Source: Streptomyces sp. Z26 (GTDB lineage Bacteria > Actinomycetota > Actinomycetes > Streptomycetales > Streptomycetaceae). Taken from it: a stretch of 64,000 nucleotides of DNA. The notes under the pieces were generated by a model, which was not told where the DNA came from, did not search any database, and was given only the letters and a program-made list of their open reading frames with translations. The translations under genes and the position numbers were made by a program. Below are positions 55,706 through 62,799 of this stretch, one piece after another (positions within the stretch are counted from its first letter, which is position 1; the number at the start of each line of letters is the position of its first letter). The DNA lies in NCBI RefSeq assembly GCF_003665095.1, contig NZ_RCHV01000002.1:4574501-4638500 (forward strand), given 5' to 3'.

Positions 55706-56869
55706 TCAGAACTTGTTGCTCGGCGTCAGCCCCAGCGACATGCCCGCCAGGCCGCGTTCGCGGCCGCCCAGCTTGCCCGCCATGGAGCGGATCGCCGCAC
55801 CCGCGGGGGAGTCCGGGTCGCTGAGGACCACGGGCTTCCCGTCGTCGCCGCCCTCGCGCAGCCGTACGTCGATCGGGATGGAGCCGAGGACCGGGACGTG
55901 GGCGCCGGTGCTCCGGGTGAGCCCCTCCGCGACGCGCTCGCCGCCGCCCGTACCGAAGACGTCGACCATCTCGTCGCAGTGCGGGCAGGGCAGTCCGGCC
56001 ATGTTCTCGATCACGCCGACGATCTTCTGGTGGGTCTGCACGGCGATCGAACCGGCCCGCTCCGCGACCTCCGCCGCGGCCTGCTGCGGGGTGGTGACGA
56101 CGAGGATCTCGGCGTTCGGCACGAGCTGCGCCACGGAGATCGCGATGTCGCCCGTGCCGGGCGGCAGGTCCAGCAGCAGCACGTCCAGGTCGCCCCAGAA
56201 GACGTCCGCGAGGAACTGCTGGAGGGCGCGGTGCAGCATCGGGCCGCGCCATACGACGGGGGCGTTGCCGGGCGTGAACATGCCGATGGAGATGACCTTC
56301 ACGCCGTTCGCCGACGGCGGCATGATCATGTCCTCGACCTGGGTGGGCCGGGCGTCGTCGGTGCCGAGCATGCGCGGCACGGAGTGGCCGTAGATGTCGG
56401 CGTCCACGACGCCGACCTTGATCCCGTCGGCCGCCATCGCCGCCGCCAGGTTCACCGTGACCGAGGACTTGCCCACGCCGCCCTTGCCGGACGCCACGCA
56501 GTAGACGCGGGTCAGCGAACCGGGCTGCGCGAACGGCACCTCCCGCTCCGGCTTGCCGCCGCGCAGCGAGTCGCGCAGCTCGCGGCGCTGCTCGTCGCTC
56601 ATCACGTCCAGCTCGACGCTGACGCCGGTGACACCGGCCACGCCCTGGACGGCCTCGGTGACGTTCGCGGTGATCGTCTCGCGCAGCGGGCACCCGGACA
56701 CGGTCAGATAGATCCCGACCGCGACGGCGCCGCCGTCCGCGATGTCGATGGATTTGACCATCCCCAGGTCGGTGATCGGCCGGTGGATCTCCGGGTCGTT
56801 CACCGTCGCGAGCGCGGCACGGACCGCGTCTTCCGTGGGGGTGGCGTCTGAGGGCGTGTCGGTAGCCAT
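55706..56869 (-). CDS. mrp: Mrp/NBP35-family iron-sulfur cluster carrier ATPase
   Basis: Cytoplasmic P-loop ATPase of 387 residues that carries and delivers iron-sulfur clusters. An N-terminal MIP18-like domain (VRAALATVNDPEIHRPITDL, TVSGCPLRETI) is followed by the Mrp ATPase with the deviant Walker A GKGGVGKSSV, DADIYGHSVPRML, LLLDLPPGTGD and the cluster-binding CxxC in GLPCPHCDEM. The ATG at 56869 is the start matching the family; further upstream sequence is Arg-rich and overlaps the next gene. Position after tatB is conserved (Rv1229c). Sdh and FdxA in this window are possible clients. Confidence 0.94.
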   Translation of the reverse strand: MATDTPSDATPTEDAVRAALATVNDPEIHRPITDLGMVKSIDIADGGAVAVGIYLTVSGCPLRETITANVTEAVQGVAGVTGVSVELDVMSDEQRRELRDSLRGGKPEREVPFAQPGSLTRVYCVASGKGGVGKSSVTVNLAAAMAADGIKVGVVDADIYGHSVPRMLGTDDARPTQVEDMIMPPSANGVKVISIGMFTPGNAPVVWRGPMLHRALQQFLADVFWGDLDVLLLDLPPGTGDIAISVAQLVPNAEILVVTTPQQAAAEVAERAGSIAVQTHQKIVGVIENMAGLPCPHCDEMVDVFGTGGGERVAEGLTRSTGAHVPVLGSIPIDVRLREGGDDGKPVVLSDPDSPAGAAIRSMAGKLGGRERGLAGMSLGLTPSNKF

Positions 56870-56925
56870 GCCGAAATGGTACGGCTCCCGTGGCCCGCCG
56901 TGGAAAGCGAGGACGGCGGTCTTGG

Positions 56926-57597
56926 TCACGCCTCCGGGCGCGGCCCGTCCCCGCCGTGCTCGCGCCGTGCGTCGCCGCGCTCCCGCCGTACGTCGTCCCG
57001 CTCGCGCCGTACGTCGCGCGCGCCCCGCCCGTCCCGTACGTCCTGCCGCGTGTCGTCCGCGTCCCGCTCCGGGGGCCCGTACCGCTGGGTGTGCCCGTCG
57101 CCCTGCCGCAGCTCCTTCAGCACCTCCTCCAGCTCGGACCTGATCCAGTCGCGCGTCGCGACCTCGCCCAGCCCCAGCCGCAGCGCGGCGATCTCGCGGC
57201 TCAGGTACTCGGTGTCGGCGATGCTGCGTTCGTTCTGCTTCCGGTCCTGTTCGAGGTTGACCCGGTCCCGGTCGTCCTGCCGGTTCTGCGCCAGCAGGAT
57301 CAGCGGGGCGGCGTACGACGCCTGGAGGGAGAGCGCGAGCGTCAGGAAGATGAACGGGTACTCGTCGAAGCGCATCTCCGCGGGCAGCACCGAGTTCCAG
57401 GCGATCCACGCGACGACCGTGACCGTCATCCAGACGAGGAACCGCCCCGTCCCCAGGAAGCGGGCGATCTTCTCCGACAGCCGTCCGAACGCGTCCGGGT
57501 CGTACTCCGGCAGCAGCCCCCGGCGCGGTGCCCGCGGTACGTCCAGCCTGCGGCTCCGTTCCGCCCGCCGCTGTGTCCGCTCCTCGCGCTCAGCCAC
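56926..57597 (-). CDS. DUF1003 membrane protein
   Basis: A 223-residue membrane protein with two helices (FLVWMTVTVVAWIAWNSVLP and FIFLTLALSLQASYAAPLIL) and the DUF1003 signature ILLAQNRQDDRDRVNLEQDR. The C-terminus, about 60 residues, is a highly charged Arg/Asp/Glu tail. The GTG at 57597 overlaps the stop codon of the upstream MgtE_N/CBS gene by eight bases, so the two are coupled. DUF1003 genes are often near magnesium transporter genes; corA and the CBS protein lie just upstream here. The specific activity is unknown. Confidence 0.87.
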   Translation of the reverse strand: MAEREERTQRRAERSRRLDVPRAPRRGLLPEYDPDAFGRLSEKIARFLGTGRFLVWMTVTVVAWIAWNSVLPAEMRFDEYPFIFLTLALSLQASYAAPLILLAQNRQDDRDRVNLEQDRKQNERSIADTEYLSREIAALRLGLGEVATRDWIRSELEEVLKELRQGDGHTQRYGPPERDADDTRQDVRDGRGARDVRRERDDVRRERGDARREHGGDGPRPEA

Positions 57598-58945
57598 CGC
57601 CCGCACCCTGCCCCTCGCCGCTCCCACCCGTGTCGCCGCCCCTACCGCCGCCGTCGTCGTCCCGCGTGCCGTCGTCCCGCCCGTGCGGTGGCTCGCCGGC
57701 GCCCGGCCCGATCGAGTCGCGCCAGTCGTGCGGCAGCAGGTGGTCGAGCACGTCGTCCACGGTGACGGCGCCCAGCAGGTGCCCGCCCTCGTCGACGACG
57801 GGTGCCGCGACGATGTTGTACGTGGCCAGGTAGCCGGTCAGCTCCGGCAGCGGGGTGTCCGGCGCGATCGGCTGGAGGTCGGTGTCGACGATCGAGCCGA
57901 CGAGGGTGAACGGCGGGTCGCGCAGCAGCCGTTGGAAGTGCACGACGCCCAGGTAGCGGCCGGTGGGGGTCTCGTCGGGCGGCCGGCACACGTACACCTG
58001 CGCGGCGAGCGGCGCGGACAGGTCCGCGACCCGTACGCGGGCCAGCGCGTACGCCACCGTGGCGTCCGGCCCGAGCACGATCGGCTCCGTGGTCATCATG
58101 CCGCCCGCGGTGTCCTCCTCGTACGACAGCAGGCGCCGTACGGGTGCCGCGTCCTTCGGCCGCATCAGCTCCAGCAGCCGTTCCCGTTCCTGCTCGGGCA
58201 GTTCGGACAGCAGGTCGGCGGCGTCGTCCGGGTCCATCGCCTCCAGGACGTCCGCGGCGCGCTCCTCCTGGAGACTGCCGAGGATCTCGACCTGGTCGTC
58301 CTCGGGCAGCTCCTCCAGCACGTCCGCCAGCCGGTCGTCGTGCAGTGCCGCCGCGACCTCGCCGCGCCGCTTGGGGGAGAAGTGGTGCAGCATGTTCGCC
58401 AGGTCGGCCGGGCGGACGTGCTCGAACGTGGCGAGGAGGTTGGCCGCGCCCTGGTCCGTCTCGTCCAGCGCGAAGCCGGTCACCGCGGACCACTCGACGG
58501 TGAGCGTCTCGCGGCGGCGGCGCAGCGTACGGCCGCCCTTGCGGACGAAGACCTTGTCGATCCGCCAGTCGCGCCGGGCGGGCAGCCGGATCAGCCCGAC
58601 GTCCAGCACGGTGACCTCCTCGCCGGTCTCGACGAGGGTGACGCGGCGGTCCAGCAGTTCGCCCAGGACGAGGGTCTCGCCCGCGCGCTGCTCGAAGCGG
58701 CGCATGTTGAGCACGCCGGTGGTGACGACCTGGCCGGACTCGACGCCCGTCACCCGGGTAACCGGCAGGAACACGCGGTGGCGGCTGACCACCTCCACCA
58801 CCAGGCCGAGCACGCTGGGCGGCTTCCCGCCGGGGCGCAGCAGCGCCACCACGTCGCGTACGCGGCCGACCTGGTCGCCGTTGGGGTCGAAGACCGCGAC
58901 CCCGGAGAGGTGCGACACGAAGACCCGTGAGGAGCTCGCCGCCAT
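57590..58945 (-). CDS. Soluble MgtE_N/CBS domain protein with PRC-barrel N-terminus
   Basis: A 451-residue protein. Residues about 5-70 form a PRC-barrel-like domain (VFVSHLSGVAVFDPNGDQVG) and a second one lies near 125 (WRIDKVFVRKGG). Residues 165-290 are the MgtE N-terminal superhelix (LANMLHHFSPKRRGEVAAAL, LPEDDQVEILGSLQ, ELPEQERERLLELM). Residues 290-415 are two CBS domains (AGGMMTTEPIVLGPDATVAY, LATYNIVAAPVVDEGGHLLG). The MgtE membrane channel domain is absent, so it is a regulator rather than a transporter. The ATG at 58945 has GAGGAGG upstream. It is coupled to the DUF1003 gene and lies near corA, suggesting magnesium sensing. Confidence 0.88.
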   Translation of the reverse strand: MAASSSRVFVSHLSGVAVFDPNGDQVGRVRDVVALLRPGGKPPSVLGLVVEVVSRHRVFLPVTRVTGVESGQVVTTGVLNMRRFEQRAGETLVLGELLDRRVTLVETGEEVTVLDVGLIRLPARRDWRIDKVFVRKGGRTLRRRRETLTVEWSAVTGFALDETDQGAANLLATFEHVRPADLANMLHHFSPKRRGEVAAALHDDRLADVLEELPEDDQVEILGSLQEERAADVLEAMDPDDAADLLSELPEQERERLLELMRPKDAAPVRRLLSYEEDTAGGMMTTEPIVLGPDATVAYALARVRVADLSAPLAAQVYVCRPPDETPTGRYLGVVHFQRLLRDPPFTLVGSIVDTDLQPIAPDTPLPELTGYLATYNIVAAPVVDEGGHLLGAVTVDDVLDHLLPHDWRDSIGPGAGEPPHGRDDGTRDDDGGGRGGDTGGSGEGQGAGGG

Positions 58946-59106
58946 CCGGCTGCCTCCTCACGTCCGTTCGTCCGCGCCGTGCGCGCGGTCCCGCGCGGTC
59001 GTTCCGGCGGGTGCAATGTCCGGTTCAGGCTAACGTGCACCGGCCCGGGGGTGCGGACCGGCACCGTCCGGGACGGCTCCCTGACGGACCGTCGGCCGGA
59101 CCCCGG

Positions 59107-59112
59107 TAAGGT
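59107..59112 (+). promoter_or_regulatory. Candidate -10 element for the lipoprotein gene
   Basis: TAAGGT fits TANNNT and would start transcription near 59119, about 43 nt before the GTG at 59162. A CTGACG at 59081 is a possible -35 but the spacer is long (20 nt). Confidence 0.3.
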
Positions 59113-59161
59113 GCGGTCGTTCCCGCTTCGCCCACCCGCCGAACCGCAGGAGGAAGCCGAC

Positions 59162-59950
59162 GTGACTGTACGCGTTCGCACGCGACGTGACACAGCTGTG
59201 GCGGGGGCCTTGTGCGTGGGACTGGCGGCGGTCCTCACGGCGTGCGGCGGCGAGGACGAGGGGCCCAAGGGGTCGAACGGGGTGGACGGACTGTCCGCGC
59301 CGAAGATCGAGAAGAAGACGCGGGCGGCGGTCGAACGGGCCCGGTCCGTACGGCTGTCGGGGACGGTCGTCAGCAAGGGGCAGACGTACCGCCTGGAGAT
59401 GCGGCTCAAGCAGAACGGCGGCGTCGGCGAGGTGTCCAGCAAGGGCGGCGACACGTTCGAGCTGATGCGCGTCGACAAGGACCTGTACCTGAAGGCCGAC
59501 TCCGAGTTCTGGGCGCACAAGGAGCAGGGCGACGACGCGAAGCCGTCGGAGGCGGACGTGGCGGCCGCCGGCAAGCTGGAGGGCAAGTACGTCAAGGTGC
59601 CGCACGAGGACCCGGCGTACGAGCAGTTGAGCGTCTTCACCGACATGCGCGTCATGCTCGACGGGCTGCTGACCCTCGACGGCGAACGCGACACCGGCGA
59701 CCACGGCGAGGTCGACGGGACCGCCACGCTGCAACTGCGGGCGGGCGAGGGCAAGGGCGGCATGTTCGAGGTCGCCCTGGACGGCACCCCGTACCCGCTG
59801 CGGCTCGAACGGGGCGGCTCGGCGGGCACGGTGCGGCTCGACGACTGGAACAAGAGCTTCGCGCTGAGCGCGCCGAAGGAGGAGCAGGTCGTCGACTACG
59901 GCGAGGCGGTCTCCCCGGAGGGCTCGTCGGACGGTTCGTCGGGCCGCTGA
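59162..59950 (+). CDS. Lipoprotein, LppX/LprG-like
   Basis: A 262-residue lipoprotein. The signal peptide (AVAGALCVGLAAVLTAC) ends with the Cys of the lipobox VLTAC near residue 23. The mature part has the alternating beta strands of the LppX/LprAFG-type half-barrel (SVRLSGTVVSKGQTYRLEMR, GGVGEVSSKGGDTFELMRVD, DLYLKADSEFW), a fold used to shuttle lipids or glycolipids across the periplasm in mycobacteria. The GTG at 59162 has an AGGAGGAAG site. It is divergent from the CBS/DUF1003 pair. The ligand is unknown, and streptomycetes lack mycolates, so the role must differ. Confidence 0.82.
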   Translation: MTVRVRTRRDTAVAGALCVGLAAVLTACGGEDEGPKGSNGVDGLSAPKIEKKTRAAVERARSVRLSGTVVSKGQTYRLEMRLKQNGGVGEVSSKGGDTFELMRVDKDLYLKADSEFWAHKEQGDDAKPSEADVAAAGKLEGKYVKVPHEDPAYEQLSVFTDMRVMLDGLLTLDGERDTGDHGEVDGTATLQLRAGEGKGGMFEVALDGTPYPLRLERGGSAGTVRLDDWNKSFALSAPKEEQVVDYGEAVSPEGSSDGSSGR

Positions 59951-60019
59951 GCCGCCGTCGCCGTACGGGTACGGGCGGGCCGTACGGCGTACGCCGGGCC
60001 GCGCCGAACGCCCCGGCGT

Positions 60020-60592
60020 TCAGCCCCGCGTCGCGCGCCGCTTCCGGCCGAACAGCAGGCGCGGCAGCGCCGCCGGGGCCGGGCGGCGCGTCGTCGCCGG
60101 GGTCGGCAGCGGCGCCGCCGCGTGCGACCCGTCCGGCATCGCGCCGGGGCGCTCGCCGGGCGCCCCCGCCGTCTCCAGCCGCAGCACCCGGCACTCGCGC
60201 GCCCAGCGGTCCGTGACGGTGTCCGCGTCCGGCGCGTTGAGCCGCTTGCCCTTCAACTCCTCGACGGCCGCCGTCCACCGTTCGCCGCCGGGCTCCAGCA
60301 CCGCGACCCGTACCGGCCAGGCGACCAGCCGTCCGCCCTTGTCCTTGCTGCGCGCCGTCACCGTCGCCGCGGCGCCGTCGGTGAGCCCGAGGTCGTCCAG
60401 CGGCTGCTCCAGCGGCCCGTCACCGACGAGGCACACGGCGCCCTCGTGCCACACGTGCCACAGCGCGCGGGCCGGTCCCACGGGGCCGCGCACCCACAGC
60501 AGCCCCGACTTCTTCGCGGCCTCCTCGACGAGGGCGCGGTCGGCGGTTCCGGGCGTCCCGGACGGGTCCTGCGGCGGCTGCTGGGCGGTCAT
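60020..60592 (-). CDS. Conserved hypothetical protein
   Basis: A 190-residue cytoplasmic protein. The N-terminal half (KSGLLWVRGPVGPARALWHV, HEGAVCLVGDGPLEQPL) resembles the first strands of split-barrel, pyridoxamine-oxidase-like proteins, but key flavin-binding residues cannot be confirmed. The last 40 residues are a Pro/Ala/Arg-rich tail ending RKRRATRG. It follows corA by nine bases on the same strand and is probably co-transcribed with it. A flavin-linked role is possible but unproven. Confidence 0.72.
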   Translation of the reverse strand: MTAQQPPQDPSGTPGTADRALVEEAAKKSGLLWVRGPVGPARALWHVWHEGAVCLVGDGPLEQPLDDLGLTDGAAATVTARSKDKGGRLVAWPVRVAVLEPGGERWTAAVEELKGKRLNAPDADTVTDRWARECRVLRLETAGAPGERPGAMPDGSHAAAPLPTPATTRRPAPAALPRLLFGRKRRATRG

Positions 60593-60601
60593 GGGGGCAG
60601 G

Positions 60602-61720
60602 CTACAGCCAGCCGTTGCGCTTGAATCCCCGGTGGATGGCGACGCAGATCACGGCGGTGAGCGCGAGGACGGACGGGTAGCCGTACGTCCACTCCGTCTC
60701 CGGCATGTGCTCGAAGTTCATGCCGTAGATGCCCGCGATCATCGTGGGCACGGCGAAGATCGCGGCCCACGAGGTGATCTTCCGCATGTCCTCGTTCTGG
60801 GCGACGGTGGCCTGCGCCAGGTTCGCCTGGAGGATGGAGTTGAGGAGGTCGTCGAAGGCGAGGACCTGCTCGTTCACGCGGGTCAGGTGGTCGGCCACGT
60901 CCCGGAAGTAGTTCTGGATGTCCGGGTCCACCAGTCGTACGGGACGCTCCGCGAGCAGCTGCATCGGCCGCAGCAGGGGGGAGACGGCGCGCTTGAACTC
61001 CAGCACCTCGCGCTTGAGTTGGTAGATCCGGCCCGCGTCGCCGCCGCGTCGCCGCTGCACCGCGCTGTCCGAGAAGACCTCGATCTCGACCTCGTCGATG
61101 TCGTCCTGCACGGCGTCCGCCACCGCCAGGTAGCCGTCCACCGTCTGGTCCGCGATGGCGTGCAGCACCGCCGAGGGGCCCTTGGCCAGCAGCTCCGGGT
61201 CGCTCTCCAGCCGGTGCCGCAGCGCCCGCAGGGAGCCCTGGCCGCCGTGCCGGACCGTGATGACGTAGTCCCGGCCGGTGAAGCACATCACCTCGCCGGT
61301 CTCCACGACCTCGCTGGTGGCGGTGAGTTCGGCGTGCTCGACGTAGTGGATGGTCTTGAAGACGGTGAAGAGGCTGTCGTCGTAGCGCTCCAGCTTCGGC
61401 CGCTGGTGCGCGTGGACCGCGTCCTCGACGGCCAGCGGGTGCAGCCCGTACTCCTGGGCGATGCCGGAGAACTCCTGCTCCGTGGGCTCGTGCAGCCCGA
61501 TCCACACGAACTCGCCGTCCCCGGCGCCGGACCGCACGATGCGCAGCGCCTCCGCCGGGTTGAGCTGGTTCTCCTCGCGGCACCCGTCGCGGTAGACGGC
61601 GCAGTCCACGACGGCGCTGGCGGCCGGGGTGCGGGTGTTGTCGTAGGCGTACGACGTGTGGCCGCCCCGGCGGAGGAGGGCGGGGCGTACGGCGGCGCGC
61701 AGGTCTCGGATCATCGACAT
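60602..61720 (-). CDS. corA: CorA family magnesium/cobalt transporter
   Basis: Pentameric membrane channel of 372 residues for magnesium uptake. The large N-terminal cytoplasmic domain is followed by the long stalk helix and two membrane helices; the selectivity signature YGMNFEHMPE lies between them, after AIFAVPTMIAGI. Residues FVWIGLHEPTEQEF and LAVEDAVHAHQRPKLE match the CorA funnel domain. The ATG at 61720 with AAGGAG upstream is chosen. It lies next to the DUF1003 and MgtE_N/CBS pair and is placed as Rv1239c in M. tuberculosis. Confidence 0.94.
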   Translation of the reverse strand: MSMIRDLRAAVRPALLRRGGHTSYAYDNTRTPAASAVVDCAVYRDGCREENQLNPAEALRIVRSGAGDGEFVWIGLHEPTEQEFSGIAQEYGLHPLAVEDAVHAHQRPKLERYDDSLFTVFKTIHYVEHAELTATSEVVETGEVMCFTGRDYVITVRHGGQGSLRALRHRLESDPELLAKGPSAVLHAIADQTVDGYLAVADAVQDDIDEVEIEVFSDSAVQRRRGGDAGRIYQLKREVLEFKRAVSPLLRPMQLLAERPVRLVDPDIQNYFRDVADHLTRVNEQVLAFDDLLNSILQANLAQATVAQNEDMRKITSWAAIFAVPTMIAGIYGMNFEHMPETEWTYGYPSVLALTAVICVAIHRGFKRNGWL

Positions 61721-62186
61721 GCTGGCTCCTTGGGGGATGCCGAGCCGTCGGCGGCAGGCGCAACGCTGCCCGGAATGGGGACCTACGGTCCGGCGGTCCC
61801 CGTACGGGACACGGCCGGAGGTCTGCAAAGCGGGCACCGCGCGAGGCCGCGCTGACGGCGTTCGCTGACGGTGGGAAGGGGAGCGGAACGTGGGCGCTCC
61901 TCCGTCGTACGCACTCCCGGCGGACCCGCGACGTCACCGCTCAGCGGTTCAGCGGTGGGAAGGGGCCTCAGACGCGGGGGCGTGGGTGCCTGGCGGAGGA
62001 ACCGTCGGTACTGCACGGTCGACTCGGATCCATGCGCCCCACCTCCTCCAGCCGGTCCCCCGTGGGGGACGATCACGCGGCTCTGGCCGACGGCCCACGC
62101 TAGCACCCACGGGACGCCGCCCGGACCAGACAGGGGCCGGGCGGGCCGCAGTTTGCCGACTGCTTACGCGCTCTATGCTCGCTCGT
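61721..62186. other. Divergent spacer between corA and the SUFU gene
   Basis: These 466 bases hold no convincing gene. Two related segments GTGGGAAGGGG occur at 61871 and 61955. The long corA leader on the minus strand could contain a magnesium-responsive element, but I cannot identify a known magnesium riboswitch. A promoter for the SUFU gene lies at 62153-62179. Confidence 0.4.
62153..62179 (+). promoter_or_regulatory. Promoter of the SUFU-domain gene (leaderless)
   Basis: TATGCT (62174-62179) ends 7 nt before the ATG at 62187, with TTGCCG (62153-62158) upstream across a short 15-nt spacer. No Shine-Dalgarno sequence is present. Confidence 0.45.
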
Positions 62187-62792
62187 ATGGTGGACGTCCT
62201 GCAACGCGCCGAATCCCGGCTGCGTACGGCGCTCGGTGAGCCCGACGCGCGCGCCGCGGTGACCTTCCTGGGCACCGAACGCATCGAGGTGCTGCGCTTC
62301 GGCGCGGGCGGGCCGGAGGCCGTCGTACGGTACGCGACGCTCGGCATGTCCGCCGCCCCGATGGCCGACCCCGCCGCGCTCCTCGCGGACCCCGAACGGG
62401 GGCCGCGCGCCGAGCTGTTGCTGTCCCTGCGGTCCGGCCGGGTGCCCGCGGGCACCCTGGACAAGGTGCTGCGTCCGCTCGCCGTGCTCGCCGCGTCGCC
62501 CCAGGTCGAGGGCGTCGTCGTGGCCCCGGGCGCGTCGCTCGACGTGGGCGAACCGCTGTGGCCCGGCGCCGGGTTCACCTCCGTGCTGGTCGCCGAGGGC
62601 GGCGGGCTGGTGCCGGACCTGGAGCCGGACGGGGCGCGGGAGGCCGTACGGTTCCTGCCGCTGCTGCCGATGGCGCCGACCGAGGCGGCGTGGAAGCGGG
62701 TGCACGGCGCGGCCGCGCTGGAGGAACGCTGGCTGCGCCACGGCACCGACCTGCGCGATCCCCTGCGCGGGCCGGTCCCGTTGGGCGACTGA
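62187..62792 (+). CDS. Suppressor-of-fused (SUFU) domain protein
   Basis: A 201-residue cytoplasmic protein. The sequence AVVRYATLGMSAAPM, AELLLSLRSG, KVLRPLAVLAASPQVEG, GEPLWPGAGFTSVLVAE and RFLPLLPMAPTEAAW matches bacterial SUFU-domain proteins (SUFU family, PF05076), which in bacteria are often linked to immunity or contact-dependent systems but in streptomycetes occur as single housekeeping-like genes. The ATG at 62187 is preceded by a TATGCT element. Its stop is only seven bases from the stop of the convergent MFS gene, with no room for a terminator, so transcripts may overlap. No toxin gene is nearby. Confidence 0.82.
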   Translation: MVDVLQRAESRLRTALGEPDARAAVTFLGTERIEVLRFGAGGPEAVVRYATLGMSAAPMADPAALLADPERGPRAELLLSLRSGRVPAGTLDKVLRPLAVLAASPQVEGVVVAPGASLDVGEPLWPGAGFTSVLVAEGGGLVPDLEPDGAREAVRFLPLLPMAPTEAAWKRVHGAAALEERWLRHGTDLRDPLRGPVPLGD

Positions 62793-62799
62793 CCGGCCG

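Noticed and set aside
61721..62186. Magnesium riboswitch in the corA leader
   Set aside because: The leader is long enough, but I could not find the conserved loops of the M-box class and the pairings I tried were not convincing. A covariance-model search would be decisive.
62187..62792. Contact-dependent toxin immunity role for the SUFU protein
   Set aside because: No toxin, secretion or polymorphic-toxin gene lies nearby, and the gene is flanked by housekeeping genes.
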